Assembly (NCBI RefSeq): GCF_000745265.1
Contig: NZ_JQNN01000001.1
Span: forward strand, 5,270,001 to 5,334,000
From: Massilia sp. 9096
GTDB taxonomy: Bacteria > Pseudomonadota > Gammaproteobacteria > Burkholderiales > Burkholderiaceae_D
Direction: 5' to 3'
Length of the DNA stretch: 64,000 nt
Shown: one piece after another, positions 9,112 to 17,740 of the stretch
Position numbering within the stretch: position 1 is the stretch's first letter
Layout: each line of letters starts with the position of its first letter
Position numbers and translations under genes: made by a program
The notes under the pieces: generated by a model
Database searches by the model: none
What the model was told of the DNA's origin: nothing
The model's input: the letters and a program-made list of their open reading frames with translations, nothing else

Positions 9112-10281
9112 TCAGCGCGCCCGCAGCGCCGCCGGTGCTTCGGTCAGCGCTGCAGTGGGTGACGGCAGCGTGCGATTGCCCGGATACCAGCGCGCGCGCA
9201 GGCGCATGAACGGCGTCTCCACCACACGGTACAGCACCCAGCCCGCAAACACCGCCACCGCCATGATCGCGAGGATGACCAGTGGCGCGTGGGTATCGAC
9301 GTGCATGCGCTCGCACCACGGACGCAGCGCCATGAACACCGGCTTGTGCGCCAGGTAGACCGCGTACGACCACAGCGCCAGCTGCGCCGCGCCCGGCACG
9401 CGGATGCGGTTCAGCAGGCAGGCCGGGGTAAGGGCGGCGCAGGTCATCAAGCCGAAGCCGATCGCCAGCAGCGAGAAGCCGAAGATGCTGGCGACGCCGA
9501 GCGACGGCCAGTCGTGGCGGATGCAGGTCAGCACCGCGATGCTCAGCGCCAAGCCGATCGCGAGCAGGCGGTTGGCGTGGCGCTGCAGGCGCGCGAAGGT
9601 GGCTGGATGGAAGTTGCGCAGCATGGCGATGGCCACGCCCGGCAGCAGCTCGTCGAAACGGCCGAAGCTCGAGTAGTACACCTCGGCGCTGAATGCCTCG
9701 TGGCCATAGTCCAGCCAGGCGACGGCGCGCGCGGCGACGCCGAACAAAATGGCGCCGCCCAGCACGCACCAGGCCAGGCGCGGCGAGCGCTTCAGCCGCG
9801 CAAACGCCAGCACCGCCAGCGGCAACACCACGTAGAACTGCTCCTCGATGCACAGCGACCAGGAGTGGCTGAAGGTCTGCCCATAGGCCAGGCCGATGTT
9901 CTGCGTGAAGGTCAGCATCTTCCACAGCGGCGGCAGCGTGGAGCCGGCGATCGGAGAATGCGGCAACAGCACGTACACCGCCAGCACCACGTAATAATTC
10001 GGCAGCGTGCGCAGCAGGCGGCGCGCGAAGAACACCTTCAGCGACAGCGTCTCGCCGCGCGCGACCGGGGCCAGCAGCTGGTTGCCGATCAGGTAGCCGC
10101 TCAGCACGAAGAACAGGTCGACGCCGGCCCAGCCGACCGCGCCGAGCGCGCCGAAGACCGGCGCCCCGGCGACGAAGCCGGCGTAGTGCGACATCATGAC
10201 CAGCACGATGGCGGCGGCGCGCAGGAGGTCCAGGCCGCGCAGGCGCGCGGTCTCGTTGTGCGGCAGGTGTTGCGGATGCAT
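9112..10281 (-). CDS. Acyltransferase 3 family membrane protein
   Basis: A 389-residue, roughly ten-span membrane O-acyltransferase of the OafA/YrhL type, which acylates cell-surface or exported glycans. The catalytic-type His is in MMSHYAGF, following the usual RGLDLLRAAAIVLV first span, and GVDLFFVLSGYLIG is the second family signature. The frame stays open far upstream, but ATG 10281 begins the homologous region. It overlaps the stop of the LytTR regulator gene by one base (TGATG), so translation is likely coupled. The acceptor substrate is unknown. Confidence 0.92.
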   Translation of the reverse strand: MHPQHLPHNETARLRGLDLLRAAAIVLVMMSHYAGFVAGAPVFGALGAVGWAGVDLFFVLSGYLIGNQLLAPVARGETLSLKVFFARRLLRTLPNYYVVLAVYVLLPHSPIAGSTLPPLWKMLTFTQNIGLAYGQTFSHSWSLCIEEQFYVVLPLAVLAFARLKRSPRLAWCVLGGAILFGVAARAVAWLDYGHEAFSAEVYYSSFGRFDELLPGVAIAMLRNFHPATFARLQRHANRLLAIGLALSIAVLTCIRHDWPSLGVASIFGFSLLAIGFGLMTCAALTPACLLNRIRVPGAAQLALWSYAVYLAHKPVFMALRPWCERMHVDTHAPLVILAIMAVAVFAGWVLYRVVETPFMRLRARWYPGNRTLPSPTAALTEAPAALRAR

Positions 10282-11081
10282 CAGGCGGTCCTTGCGAGGG
10301 CAGGTTGCGAGAGGTCGATGCCGGCGTGGCGCGCCAGCGCCTCCTGCAGCGCCGGCATGTAGGTGCGGCTGGCGCGCACCAGCGTGCCGTCGCGCAGGCG
10401 CAGCAGGGCGTCGCGGTTGGTCAGCGCGCGCAGCTCCGCGACCATGTCGATGCGCACGATGCTCGAGCGGTGCACGCGCTGGAAGCAGTCCGGGTCGAGC
10501 CGAAGCGCCAGCGTGTGCAGGCGTTCGCGCACCAGATACGTCTTGCCGCCGGCGTGCAGCGTCGCGTAGTCGCCGTCGGCGTCGATGCGTTCGACGTCCT
10601 CGGCCGGGACCAGCACCGTGCGCGCGCCCGCGCGGACCGTGAACGTGCGGGTCCAGGCCTGCCGTTCCAGTGTGGGCCGCGCGCCCGGCGCCACGCCTGC
10701 GCGCCGCCACGGAAAGGCCAGCCGCGCGCGGTCCAGCGCCTCGTCGAGGCGCTCGTCGTCGAGCGGTTTGAGCAGGTAGTCGAGCGCGGCCAGGTCGAAC
10801 GCCTGCAGCGCGAAGCCGTCGTAGGCGGTGACCAGGATCGCCATCGGGCGCGTCTCGCGCGGCAGCGCGCGCAAGACCTCGAGGCCGCTGCGGCCGGGCA
10901 TCTCGACGTCGACCAGCGCCAGGTCCGCACGCACCTCGGCCAGCCCGGCGGCGGCGGCATCGCCATCGCCATATTCGGCGACCAGCTCGAAGCCGGGCCG
11001 CCCGGCCAGGCGCACCTTGAGCGCGAGGCGGGCCAGCGGCTCGTCGTCGACGATGGCGACGCGGATCGGGGCCGGCGTCAT
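10281..11081 (-). CDS. LytTR-type response regulator
   Basis: A 266-residue regulator. The N-terminal receiver domain (residues 6-120) has the acidic pair Asp12-Asp13, phospho-acceptor Asp58 (LVDVEMPG) and the KP switch (LLKPLDD). A C-terminal LytTR DNA-binding domain (about residues 160-255) contains FQRVHRSSIV, typical of the AlgR/AgrA/LytR class. Its start overlaps the kinase stop by four bases (ATGA). Its stop overlaps the acyltransferase start, so kinase, regulator and acyltransferase form one coupled unit. The partner signal is unknown. Confidence 0.94.
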   Translation of the reverse strand: MTPAPIRVAIVDDEPLARLALKVRLAGRPGFELVAEYGDGDAAAAGLAEVRADLALVDVEMPGRSGLEVLRALPRETRPMAILVTAYDGFALQAFDLAALDYLLKPLDDERLDEALDRARLAFPWRRAGVAPGARPTLERQAWTRTFTVRAGARTVLVPAEDVERIDADGDYATLHAGGKTYLVRERLHTLALRLDPDCFQRVHRSSIVRIDMVAELRALTNRDALLRLRDGTLVRASRTYMPALQEALARHAGIDLSQPALARTA

Positions 11082-12193
11082 GCGGCGGCCCGTTGCGGCG
11101 GCGCGGCCTGCAGCGGCATCGGCTGCAACGGCAATGGCTGCAACGGCAATGGCTGCAACGGCAATAGCCGCAGCGGCAGTACGAGCCGCACGTGGAAGCG
11201 CCCATTGCCGCGCCAGCCGGCCTCGCACCGGCCTTCCATGCCGTACAGGTGGCGCAGGCGCTCGGCGACGTTGGCCAGGCCGATGCCGGCGCCCGGCTCG
11301 GCATCGGCGGCGGTTGGAGGACGGCCATCGTTGACCACCTCGATGCGCAGGCGCGCGCCGTCGCGCTCGACGCGGACGTCGAGCCGGCCCGCCACGCCGA
11401 GCGGGGCGATGCCGTGGCGGATCGCGTTCTCGACCAGCGGCTGCAGTACCAGGTAGGGCACGGCGGCGTCGAGCACGTCGGGACCGGCCGCCATCGTCAA
11501 GCGCAGGCGCTCGCCCAGGCGGACTTTTTCGATGTCGAGATAGGCGTCTAGCAGCGCCAGCTCCTCGGCCAGCGCGTGTTCGTGGCGGCCGTCGTGGACC
11601 AGCGCGGCGCGCAGGAAGTCGGACACGCGCGCGATCATGCGCGTGGCGTCGCGCCCGGAGCCGCTCGCCACCAGCGCCGAGACCGCGTTGAGCGTGTTGA
11701 ACAGGAAGTGCGGATTGACCTGCAGGCGCAGGGCGCGCAGCTCGGCCTCGCGCGCGTGCGCCAGCGCCTGCGCCAGGCGCAGCTGGGCGCGCTGCAGCGA
11801 CAGGTAGTAGACCGCCACCGCGTGCATCGCGCAGAAGGCGATCAGGGCCAGCCAGCAGCTGTCCAGGCCGCGCACCAGGTCGGCCCACTGGTAGCGGGTC
11901 GCGAGGCCGAGTCCGATCTCCACGCGCTGGCCGAGCAGGGAATTCGCGACCGACATCGCGTAGGTCGCAACCAGCAGCACCAGCCCCGTCAGCGCCAGCG
12001 AGCATTCGCGCCGCCACAGCGCGCGCTGGAGCAGCGCCAGCGGCACGAGCCAGGCCATGCAGGCGACGAAGAACAGGGTGCGGAAGGTGACTGCATGACC
12101 GTGGCCGATCGCCGGCAGGCCCAGGATCGCCATGCAGACGGCCACCGGCAGCGCGGCGAGGACGGGGACGAGCGGTGGCGCGGGGTCTTTCAC
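11078..12193 (-). CDS. LytS/YehU-type sensor histidine kinase
   Basis: A 371-residue membrane histidine kinase. Four hydrophobic spans (about residues 8-130) precede a short coiled segment and the HisKA-type motif QVNPHFLFNTLN with His162 as the likely phospho-acceptor. The ATPase domain follows with LQPLVENAIRHGI and GIGLANVAERL. This is the family that pairs with LytTR regulators, matching its downstream neighbour. After the ATPase core the C-terminus carries an odd tail of LPLQP repeats encoded by 15-base tandem repeats (11106-11180), not a standard part of the family. Confidence 0.93.
   Translation of the reverse strand: MKDPAPPLVPVLAALPVAVCMAILGLPAIGHGHAVTFRTLFFVACMAWLVPLALLQRALWRRECSLALTGLVLLVATYAMSVANSLLGQRVEIGLGLATRYQWADLVRGLDSCWLALIAFCAMHAVAVYYLSLQRAQLRLAQALAHAREAELRALRLQVNPHFLFNTLNAVSALVASGSGRDATRMIARVSDFLRAALVHDGRHEHALAEELALLDAYLDIEKVRLGERLRLTMAAGPDVLDAAVPYLVLQPLVENAIRHGIAPLGVAGRLDVRVERDGARLRIEVVNDGRPPTAADAEPGAGIGLANVAERLRHLYGMEGRCEAGWRGNGRFHVRLVLPLRLLPLQPLPLQPLPLQPMPLQAAPPQRAAA
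11106..11180. repeat. 15-base tandem repeat in the kinase C-terminus
   Basis: Three perfect copies of ggctgcaacggcaat lie at 11121-11135, 11136-11150 and 11151-11165. Degenerate copies flank them at 11106-11120 and 11166-11180. The unit is a multiple of three and encodes LPLQP on the minus strand, so copy-number change would lengthen or shorten the kinase tail without breaking the frame. Confidence 0.9.
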
Positions 12194-12235
12194 GCGGGGC
12201 TTCCGGAGTGTTTGGAATCTTTCGATTCTAGCGCG

Positions 12236-12727
12236 TCAGCGGCCGATCGAATACAGCATCGAGCTGATTTTCCAGCCGTCTTCGGCACGCACCAGTTGCC
12301 AGCTCTCGCTGCCGCGGTTATTCAGCTTGCCGTCGGCGAGGAAATCAAAATCGAACCAGACCGAGGCGACCGCGCCGTTGGTCTCGATGCGCACGTTGTA
12401 GAAGCGCTCCTCGATCGGCTTGGAGCCGGCTTGCACGTCGTTGGCGAACTGCTTCCAGCTCGAATGCATCACCTTGGGTGCGTCGGGATGCCTGGTCTTG
12501 ACATCGGCCCAGGTCTTGGCGTCGGCCACCTCCAGCCAGCTGTCGTGGTCCTGTAAAAACAGGCTGCCGAGCGTCTTGCCGTCGTGCGCGATGACGGCGG
12601 TCTTGAACTGCGCGACAATCTTGTTGATGGCGGCGACGTCGGCGTCGTGATTAGGCGCGTCGGCTGGGTGAACAGGGGTGCTCAGGCAGAGCGTGCAGGC
12701 GAGGGCGAGGGCGGCGAGTGGGCGCAT
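12236..12727 (-). CDS. Secreted SnoaL/DUF4440-like (NTF2-fold) protein
   Basis: A 163-residue protein with a Sec signal peptide (MRPLAALALACTLCLS, cleavage probably after about residue 22). The mature domain resembles the NTF2-like/SnoaL fold: a first helix with AAINKIVAQFKTAVIAHDGKT, a central WLEV segment and a C-terminal DGWKISSM strand ending at Gly-Arg. Members of this fold act as small-molecule isomerases or as binding domains; nothing here fixes a substrate. It stands alone on the minus strand between the kinase and the CNNM protein. Confidence 0.75.
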   Translation of the reverse strand: MRPLAALALACTLCLSTPVHPADAPNHDADVAAINKIVAQFKTAVIAHDGKTLGSLFLQDHDSWLEVADAKTWADVKTRHPDAPKVMHSSWKQFANDVQAGSKPIEERFYNVRIETNGAVASVWFDFDFLADGKLNNRGSESWQLVRAEDGWKISSMLYSIGR

Positions 12728-12830
12728 GGGATGTCTCCGGCGTGATGGGTGCGATCACGGTACGCAGGCCGGGCGCGCGTCGCCATCACAATGCGGTGGG
12801 CCGTGCGCGCCATGCGATGAAGCGGTGCCC

Positions 12831-14177
12831 TCAATCCCGATCGTCTTCCTCATCCCCGCGCGAAAGCTGCGGAATCACCTTCACCAGCAGGATGCGCGGC
12901 CCGTTGGTCTTGCGCACCACCACGTCGAACTTCGGAAACTCGATGCGCTGCCCCTGCTTCGGGATGTCGCCCAGCTTGGCCATCAGGAGGCCGCCCACCG
13001 ATTCGACTTCGTCCAGCCCCATTTCCTCGTTGTCGATGTCGATGCCGAGCACCCGCTCGAGCGAGACGATCGGCAGGCTGGCCTTGCCGATGAAGGTGCC
13101 GTCGGTCTGCTTCATCCAGTCGTTTTCGTTGAGGCGGAATTCGTCGCGGATCTCGCCGACGATGGCGCCGAGCAGGTTGTCGAGCGTGATGAAGCCGACC
13201 GGGCGCTTGCCCTTTTCGCCGATCAGCGCGAAGTGCGGCGCGCCGCTGCGGAAGCGCCGGAACAGCTCGATCGCGGGCGTGCGCGCGGAAATCATCTCGA
13301 CCGGGCGCAGGTATTCGGTGAGGTCGGTGGTGTCCTTGCCGGCCTGGCTTGCGAAGAACAGGTCCTTCAGGTGGATCACGCCCAGCACTTCCTCGCCGTC
13401 CGCGTCGAAGTAGGGGTAGCGCGAGAAGCGGTTGCGGCGCATCGTGTCGAGGTTCTGCTCGAGCGTGCGGCTGGCGTACAGCGCGCTGACCTCGTTAATC
13501 GGGCGCATCAGGTCGGACACCGAGTGCTGCGAGAACTCCAGCGACTGGGCCAGGATGTGGCGCTCGTCGTAGGTGAATTTTTCGCCGCGCGTGCTGGTGT
13601 TCGAACGCAGGATCATCTTCAGCTCGTCGTTCGAATAATGCGTCTCGTGGCTGCCGCTGCCTGCCAGGCCGGCGATGCGCAGCACCAGGTTGGCGCTGGC
13701 GTTGAGCAGCCAGATCGCCGGGTACATCGCCCAGTAAAAGCCGTACAGCGGCAGCGCGCTCCACAGGCCGATCGCTTCCGGGATGCGGATCGCCAGCGAC
13801 TTCGGCGCCAGTTCGCCCACCACGATGTGCAGGAACGAGATCACGCCGAACGCGATCACGAACGAGACGCCGTGGATCACCTGCGGGCTGGTCACGCCGA
13901 CGATGGCGAAGGCCGGCTCCAGCAGCGCGGCGAAGGCCGGCTCGCCGACCCAGCCCAGGCCGAGCGAGGCGAGGGTGATGCCGAGCTGGCAGGCCGACAG
14001 GTAAGCGTCGAGCTGGCCGTGGACCTTGGCCAGGATGCGCCCGCGCAGGCCGGCGGTCTTGGCGATCGCGCGCACGCGCGTCTTGCGCAGCGTGACGATG
14101 CCGAATTCGGCCGCCACGAAAAAGCCGTTCAGCACCACCAGCAGCAGCGCGAGAACGACGAGGAGAACATTATGCAT
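12831..14177 (-). CDS. CNNM/CorC (hemolysin-like) membrane protein
   Basis: A 448-residue protein of the HlyC/CorC family. An N-terminal DUF21/CNNM membrane domain (about residues 1-190, four spans, with GLGWVGEPAF and GELAPKSLAI) is followed by a pair of CBS domains (about 210-335, LMRPINEVSAL and RPVGFITLDNLLGAIVGEI). A C-terminal CorC_HlyC transporter-associated domain (about 350-430) contains ESVGGLLMAKLG. The family is linked to Mg2+/Co2+ efflux or magnesium homeostasis. The older hemolysin label is not supported by mechanism. Confidence 0.93.
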   Translation of the reverse strand: MHNVLLVVLALLLVVLNGFFVAAEFGIVTLRKTRVRAIAKTAGLRGRILAKVHGQLDAYLSACQLGITLASLGLGWVGEPAFAALLEPAFAIVGVTSPQVIHGVSFVIAFGVISFLHIVVGELAPKSLAIRIPEAIGLWSALPLYGFYWAMYPAIWLLNASANLVLRIAGLAGSGSHETHYSNDELKMILRSNTSTRGEKFTYDERHILAQSLEFSQHSVSDLMRPINEVSALYASRTLEQNLDTMRRNRFSRYPYFDADGEEVLGVIHLKDLFFASQAGKDTTDLTEYLRPVEMISARTPAIELFRRFRSGAPHFALIGEKGKRPVGFITLDNLLGAIVGEIRDEFRLNENDWMKQTDGTFIGKASLPIVSLERVLGIDIDNEEMGLDEVESVGGLLMAKLGDIPKQGQRIEFPKFDVVVRKTNGPRILLVKVIPQLSRGDEEDDRD

Positions 14178-14239
14178 ATCGTCTTAGTTGGTTACGTCCT
14201 CCCGGCAAAGGCCGGGCGGCGGAATCTTTATTGTAGCGC

Positions 14240-15145
14240 TCAGCCGGCCGCAGCCATCCCATCCTGCGCCGCCGCCAGCATCGCCTCGACGGCCGGATGC
14301 TGGATCTTGCGGTCGTTCGAGATCATGTAGAACTGTTCGCGCACGCCGGCCGCGACGCCCACCTGCGCCGCGCCGAACTGCTCGGCCACGTCGGGCGCCA
14401 GCGTGGCCGGGGCGAAGAACAGGCCGAGGCCGCGCCGCCCGAAGGTGCTGACCAGTGCATTGTCCTCGAACTCGCCGACCACGTCGGGCCGCACGCCGTG
14501 CTGCACGAACCATTCGTCGATCTTGCCGCGCAGGGCATTATTACGTGTCGGCAGCAGGAACGGCGCGCTGTTCAGGTTGTTCGGGAAGCCTTCGCGGTAA
14601 ACCTCGGCCAGCGCCGGCGCGCCCACCACCACCAGCTCGCTGTCGAACAGGCGGTGGCTGAACACCTTCATCGTGCCGCCCGCACGCACTTCGCGGTCGG
14701 TCAGCACCACGTCCAGCTTGTGCAGGGCGAGGTCGGCCAGCAGCGCCTCGAACTGGTCTTCGTAGCAGACCAGGCGCACCGGACGGTTCATCTGCGTGGC
14801 CGCTTCCAGCATGCGGTAGGCCGACAGCTTGGGCAGCGAATCCGAGATGCCGACCGTCAGGCGCAGGCGCCCGCTGTCGGCCTCGTGCAGCGCTTCCTGC
14901 ATCTGTTCGCCCAGCAGGAAGATCTGGTCGGCGTAGCTCAGCGCCAGGCGCCCGGCCTCGGTCAGCACCAGGCGCCGGCCCTGCTGCGCGAACAGGGTCT
15001 TGCCGAGCGACTGCTCGAGCAGGGTCAGCTGGGCGCTGACGGTCTGCACCGCCAGGCCCAGGCGCTCGGCCGCGCGCGTGATGCCGCCTTCCTTGGCCAC
15101 CACCCAGAAGTAGTACAGATGACGGAAATTGATTTCGTTTTTCAT
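14240..15145 (-). CDS. LysR family regulator, NhaR type
   Basis: A 301-residue LysR-type regulator. An N-terminal winged helix-turn-helix (residues 5-62: FRHLYYFWVVAKEGG, ITRAAERLGLAVQTVSAQL) is followed by a substrate-binding domain. The start phrase MKNEINFRHLYYFW and the body match the NhaR branch, which activates genes in response to sodium or alkaline stress. I use ATG 15145; the frame is open to 15187 but lacks homology there. It is divergent from the DUF475 gene across a 145-base gap, so control of that operon is plausible. Confidence 0.9.
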   Translation of the reverse strand: MKNEINFRHLYYFWVVAKEGGITRAAERLGLAVQTVSAQLTLLEQSLGKTLFAQQGRRLVLTEAGRLALSYADQIFLLGEQMQEALHEADSGRLRLTVGISDSLPKLSAYRMLEAATQMNRPVRLVCYEDQFEALLADLALHKLDVVLTDREVRAGGTMKVFSHRLFDSELVVVGAPALAEVYREGFPNNLNSAPFLLPTRNNALRGKIDEWFVQHGVRPDVVGEFEDNALVSTFGRRGLGLFFAPATLAPDVAEQFGAAQVGVAAGVREQFYMISNDRKIQHPAVEAMLAAAQDGMAAAG

Positions 15146-15290
15146 ACCTGATGTCAAATACTGAGGTTTTACCGAAGTAACTCTCATATTATCTGCGCTT
15201 TTTACTTCAGGCGCACAGCTTTAGACTGCTTCCCTGTCAATCGCGCCATCGTATCGCGCAAAGACTCATATAAATACAGGGGTGCTGCAA

Positions 15291-16361
15291 ATGAAACATT
15301 TTAGAGTGTCGTTCATCGTCACCGCGCTTTGCCTGGCATTGTCGGCCTGGTGGGGCTACGAACACGCGGGCATCGCCGGCGCACTGACCGGCATCGGCGT
15401 CGCCGCCATCCTGGCGGTGATGGAAGTCTCGCTCTCGTTCGACAACGCGGTGGTCAACGCCTCCGTGCTCAAGACTTGGAGCCCGTTCTGGAAGAAGCTG
15501 TTCCTGGGCGTCGGCATCATCATCGCCGTGTTCGGCATGCGCCTGCTGTTCCCGCTGGTGATCGTCGCGGTGGCGGCCGACATCGGCATGATCGACGTCT
15601 GGCACATGGCCTTGCAGGATCCGAAGCAGTACTCGATGCACCTGACCAACCACCACGCTGAAGTGGCGGCGTTCGGCGGCATGTTCCTGCTGCTGGTCTT
15701 CCTCAACTTCCTGTTCGACGACGAGAAGGAACACCACTGGCTCGGCAACGTCGAAGAGAAGTTGGCGTCGTTCGGCAAGACTTCGTCGATCTCGGTGATG
15801 GTCGCGCTGGGCACGCTGATGGCCAGCCTCGGCCTGGTGACCGAAGCGCAGAAGATGGTGGTCCTGATGTCGGGCTTGTGGGGCATCCTGGTCTACGTCG
15901 GCGTCGACGTGCTGTCGAACCTGCTGGAAAAGTCGGAAGCGGGCGCGGAAGGCGTCGGCAACATGGTCGTGAAAGGCGGTATCGGCGGTTTCCTGTACCT
16001 GGAAGTGCTGGATGCGTCGTTCAGCTTCGACGGCGTGATCGGCGCGTTTGCGATCACCAACGACGTCGTGATCATCATGCTGGGCCTGGCGATCGGCGCG
16101 ATGTTCGTGCGCTCGCTGACGGTGTACCTGGTGGAGAAGGGCACGCTCGACCAGTTCGTCTACCTGGAGCACGGCGCGCACTACGCCATCGGCATCCTGG
16201 CCCTGATCATGTTGGCCAGCATGAAGTTCCACGTGCCTGAGCTGGTCACCGGCCTGGCGGGCGTGGCCTTCATCGGCGCCTCGGTCTGGTCGTCGATCCG
16301 GTATCGCAAGAAGCAGGAAGCGCTGGGCGGACATGCCAAGGCCGTCGCCCACGCTGAATGA
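15291..16361 (+). CDS. DUF475 family TerC-like membrane protein
   Basis: A 356-residue polytopic protein (about nine spans) of the DUF475 group, related to TerC. It has the characteristic acidic membrane motif MEVSLSFDNAVVN near residue 45 and a second copy, EVLDASFSFDGVIGA, at about 242, the paired negatively charged motifs expected of a metal-ion transporter. I chose ATG 15291, about eight bases after acagggg; a GTG at 15282 is in frame but overlaps this site. It opens an operon with two TerD proteins and an AIM24-like protein. Confidence 0.92.
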   Translation: MKHFRVSFIVTALCLALSAWWGYEHAGIAGALTGIGVAAILAVMEVSLSFDNAVVNASVLKTWSPFWKKLFLGVGIIIAVFGMRLLFPLVIVAVAADIGMIDVWHMALQDPKQYSMHLTNHHAEVAAFGGMFLLLVFLNFLFDDEKEHHWLGNVEEKLASFGKTSSISVMVALGTLMASLGLVTEAQKMVVLMSGLWGILVYVGVDVLSNLLEKSEAGAEGVGNMVVKGGIGGFLYLEVLDASFSFDGVIGAFAITNDVVIIMLGLAIGAMFVRSLTVYLVEKGTLDQFVYLEHGAHYAIGILALIMLASMKFHVPELVTGLAGVAFIGASVWSSIRYRKKQEALGGHAKAVAHAE

Positions 16362-16436
16362 AGCAGACAATGAAGCAAGCAGTGAAACAAACAAACTCGT
16401 TGTACAACCACGAAGCATCGTAAAAGGAGAATCACC

Positions 16437-17012
16437 ATGGCAATCAGCCTGCAAAAAGGCGGCAACGTCAACCTGTCCAAAGAAGCGCCGGGTCTCACCA
16501 AGCTGCAGGTCGGCCTTGGCTGGGACGTGCGCTCCACCGACGGCGCGGCGTTCGATCTCGACGGCGTCGTGTTCATGCTGAACGCGAGCGGCAAGGTCCG
16601 CGGCGACGGCGACTTCATCTTCTACAACAACCTGCGTTCGACCGACGGTTCGGTCGAGCACTCGGGCGACAACCGCACCGGCGCCGGCGAAGGCGACGAC
16701 GAGACCGTCAACATCGACTTGTCGAAGGTGCCGGCCGACGTCGAGCGCATCGCCTTCGCGGTGACGATCCACGAAGCCGACGCGCGCCGCCAGAACTTCG
16801 GCCAGGTCGCCAAGGCCTTCGTGCGTTGCGTGAACGGCGCCAACGGCAGCGAGATCGCACGCTACGACCTGTCGGAAGATTCGTCGACCGAAGCGGCGAT
16901 GATCTTCGGCGAGGTCTACCGCAACGGCGCCGACTGGAAGTTCCGCGCCGTCGGCCAGGGCTTCCAGGGCGGCCTGGGGCCCCTGGCCAAGAACTACGGC
17001 GTGAACGTCTGA
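16437..17012 (+). CDS. TerD family calcium-binding stress protein
   Basis: A 191-residue TerD/TerZ/CABP-type cytosolic protein. The typical opening [13 protein letters not shown] is followed by LGWDVR, an Asp-rich segment ([10 protein letters not shown]) and the Ca2+-site motif [15 protein letters not shown] near residues 80-95. TerD proteins bind calcium and are linked to tellurite, phage and stress resistance, but their mechanism is unsettled. A strong AAGGAGA lies seven bases before the ATG. It is separated from the DUF475 gene by 75 bases. Confidence 0.95.
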   Translation: MAISLQKGGNVNLSKEAPGLTKLQVGLGWDVRSTDGAAFDLDGVVFMLNASGKVRGDGDFIFYNNLRSTDGSVEHSGDNRTGAGEGDDETVNIDLSKVPADVERIAFAVTIHEADARRQNFGQVAKAFVRCVNGANGSEIARYDLSEDSSTEAAMIFGEVYRNGADWKFRAVGQGFQGGLGPLAKNYGVNV

Positions 17013-17025
17013 GCGAGGAAGCGCG

Positions 17026-17721
17026 ATGCCTAGATTTACTGTGACCGGGGACATCGACCCCTTCCTGCACGTCGCATTGAAGCAGGGCGAAACCATCTAC
17101 TGCGAGTCCGACGCGATGGTGATGATGGAAGCCACGCTCGACCTGAAGGGCAAGATGAAGGGCGGCCTGGGCAGCGCGCTGATGCGCACCTTCGCCAACG
17201 GCGAGTCCTTCTTCCAGCAGCACATCGAGGCCACGCGAGGCGACGGCGATTGCCTGCTGTCGCCCACGCTGCCCGGCGCGATGCAGGTGGTCGACTGTGG
17301 CCCGAGCCAGTACATCATCAGCGACGGCGCGTTCGTCGCGGCCACCAGCGGCATCGATTTGCGCGTGCGCACCCAGAGCCTGGGCAACGCGCTGTTCGCG
17401 CAGAGCGGCGGCTTTTTCGTCACCGAGACGGGCGGCCAGGGCCAGGTCGTGGTGTCCGGCTTCGGCTCGATGCACATGCTGGACGTCGAGCCGGGCAAGG
17501 ACGCGATCATCGACAACGCCCACGTGGTCGCCTGGGACAGCCTGCTCCGCTATGAAATCTCGATCACCACCGGGACCAGCGGCGGCTTCCTGGGCAACCT
17601 GATCAACAGCCAGACCAGCGGCGAAGGCATGGTGCTGCGCTTTTCCGGGCGCGGCAAGGTGTTCGTCTGCTCGCGCAACCGCGACGCCTTCAAGGCCTGG
17701 ATGCAATCGCCGAAGGGCTAA
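17026..17721 (+). CDS. AIM24 / TIGR00266 family protein
   Basis: A 231-residue protein of the AIM24 superfamily, a beta-rich fold without known catalysis. It is Gly-rich and contains MMEATLDLKGKMKGGLGSALMR near the N-terminus and QSGGFFVTETGGQGQVVVSGFG mid-protein, phrases typical of the TIGR00266 group. It lies 13 bases after one TerD gene and 19 bases before the next. Such genes recur in TerD-containing operons, so it probably works with them, though no reaction can be assigned. Confidence 0.9.
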   Translation: MPRFTVTGDIDPFLHVALKQGETIYCESDAMVMMEATLDLKGKMKGGLGSALMRTFANGESFFQQHIEATRGDGDCLLSPTLPGAMQVVDCGPSQYIISDGAFVAATSGIDLRVRTQSLGNALFAQSGGFFVTETGGQGQVVVSGFGSMHMLDVEPGKDAIIDNAHVVAWDSLLRYEISITTGTSGGFLGNLINSQTSGEGMVLRFSGRGKVFVCSRNRDAFKAWMQSPKG

Positions 17722-17740
17722 TTTTTAGGAGTACATCATC

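Noticed and set aside
9112..11328. A 738-codon frame that would fuse extra sequence to the acyltransferase N-terminus
   Set aside because: The upstream part is an out-of-frame reading of the response regulator and kinase genes; homology begins at ATG 10281.
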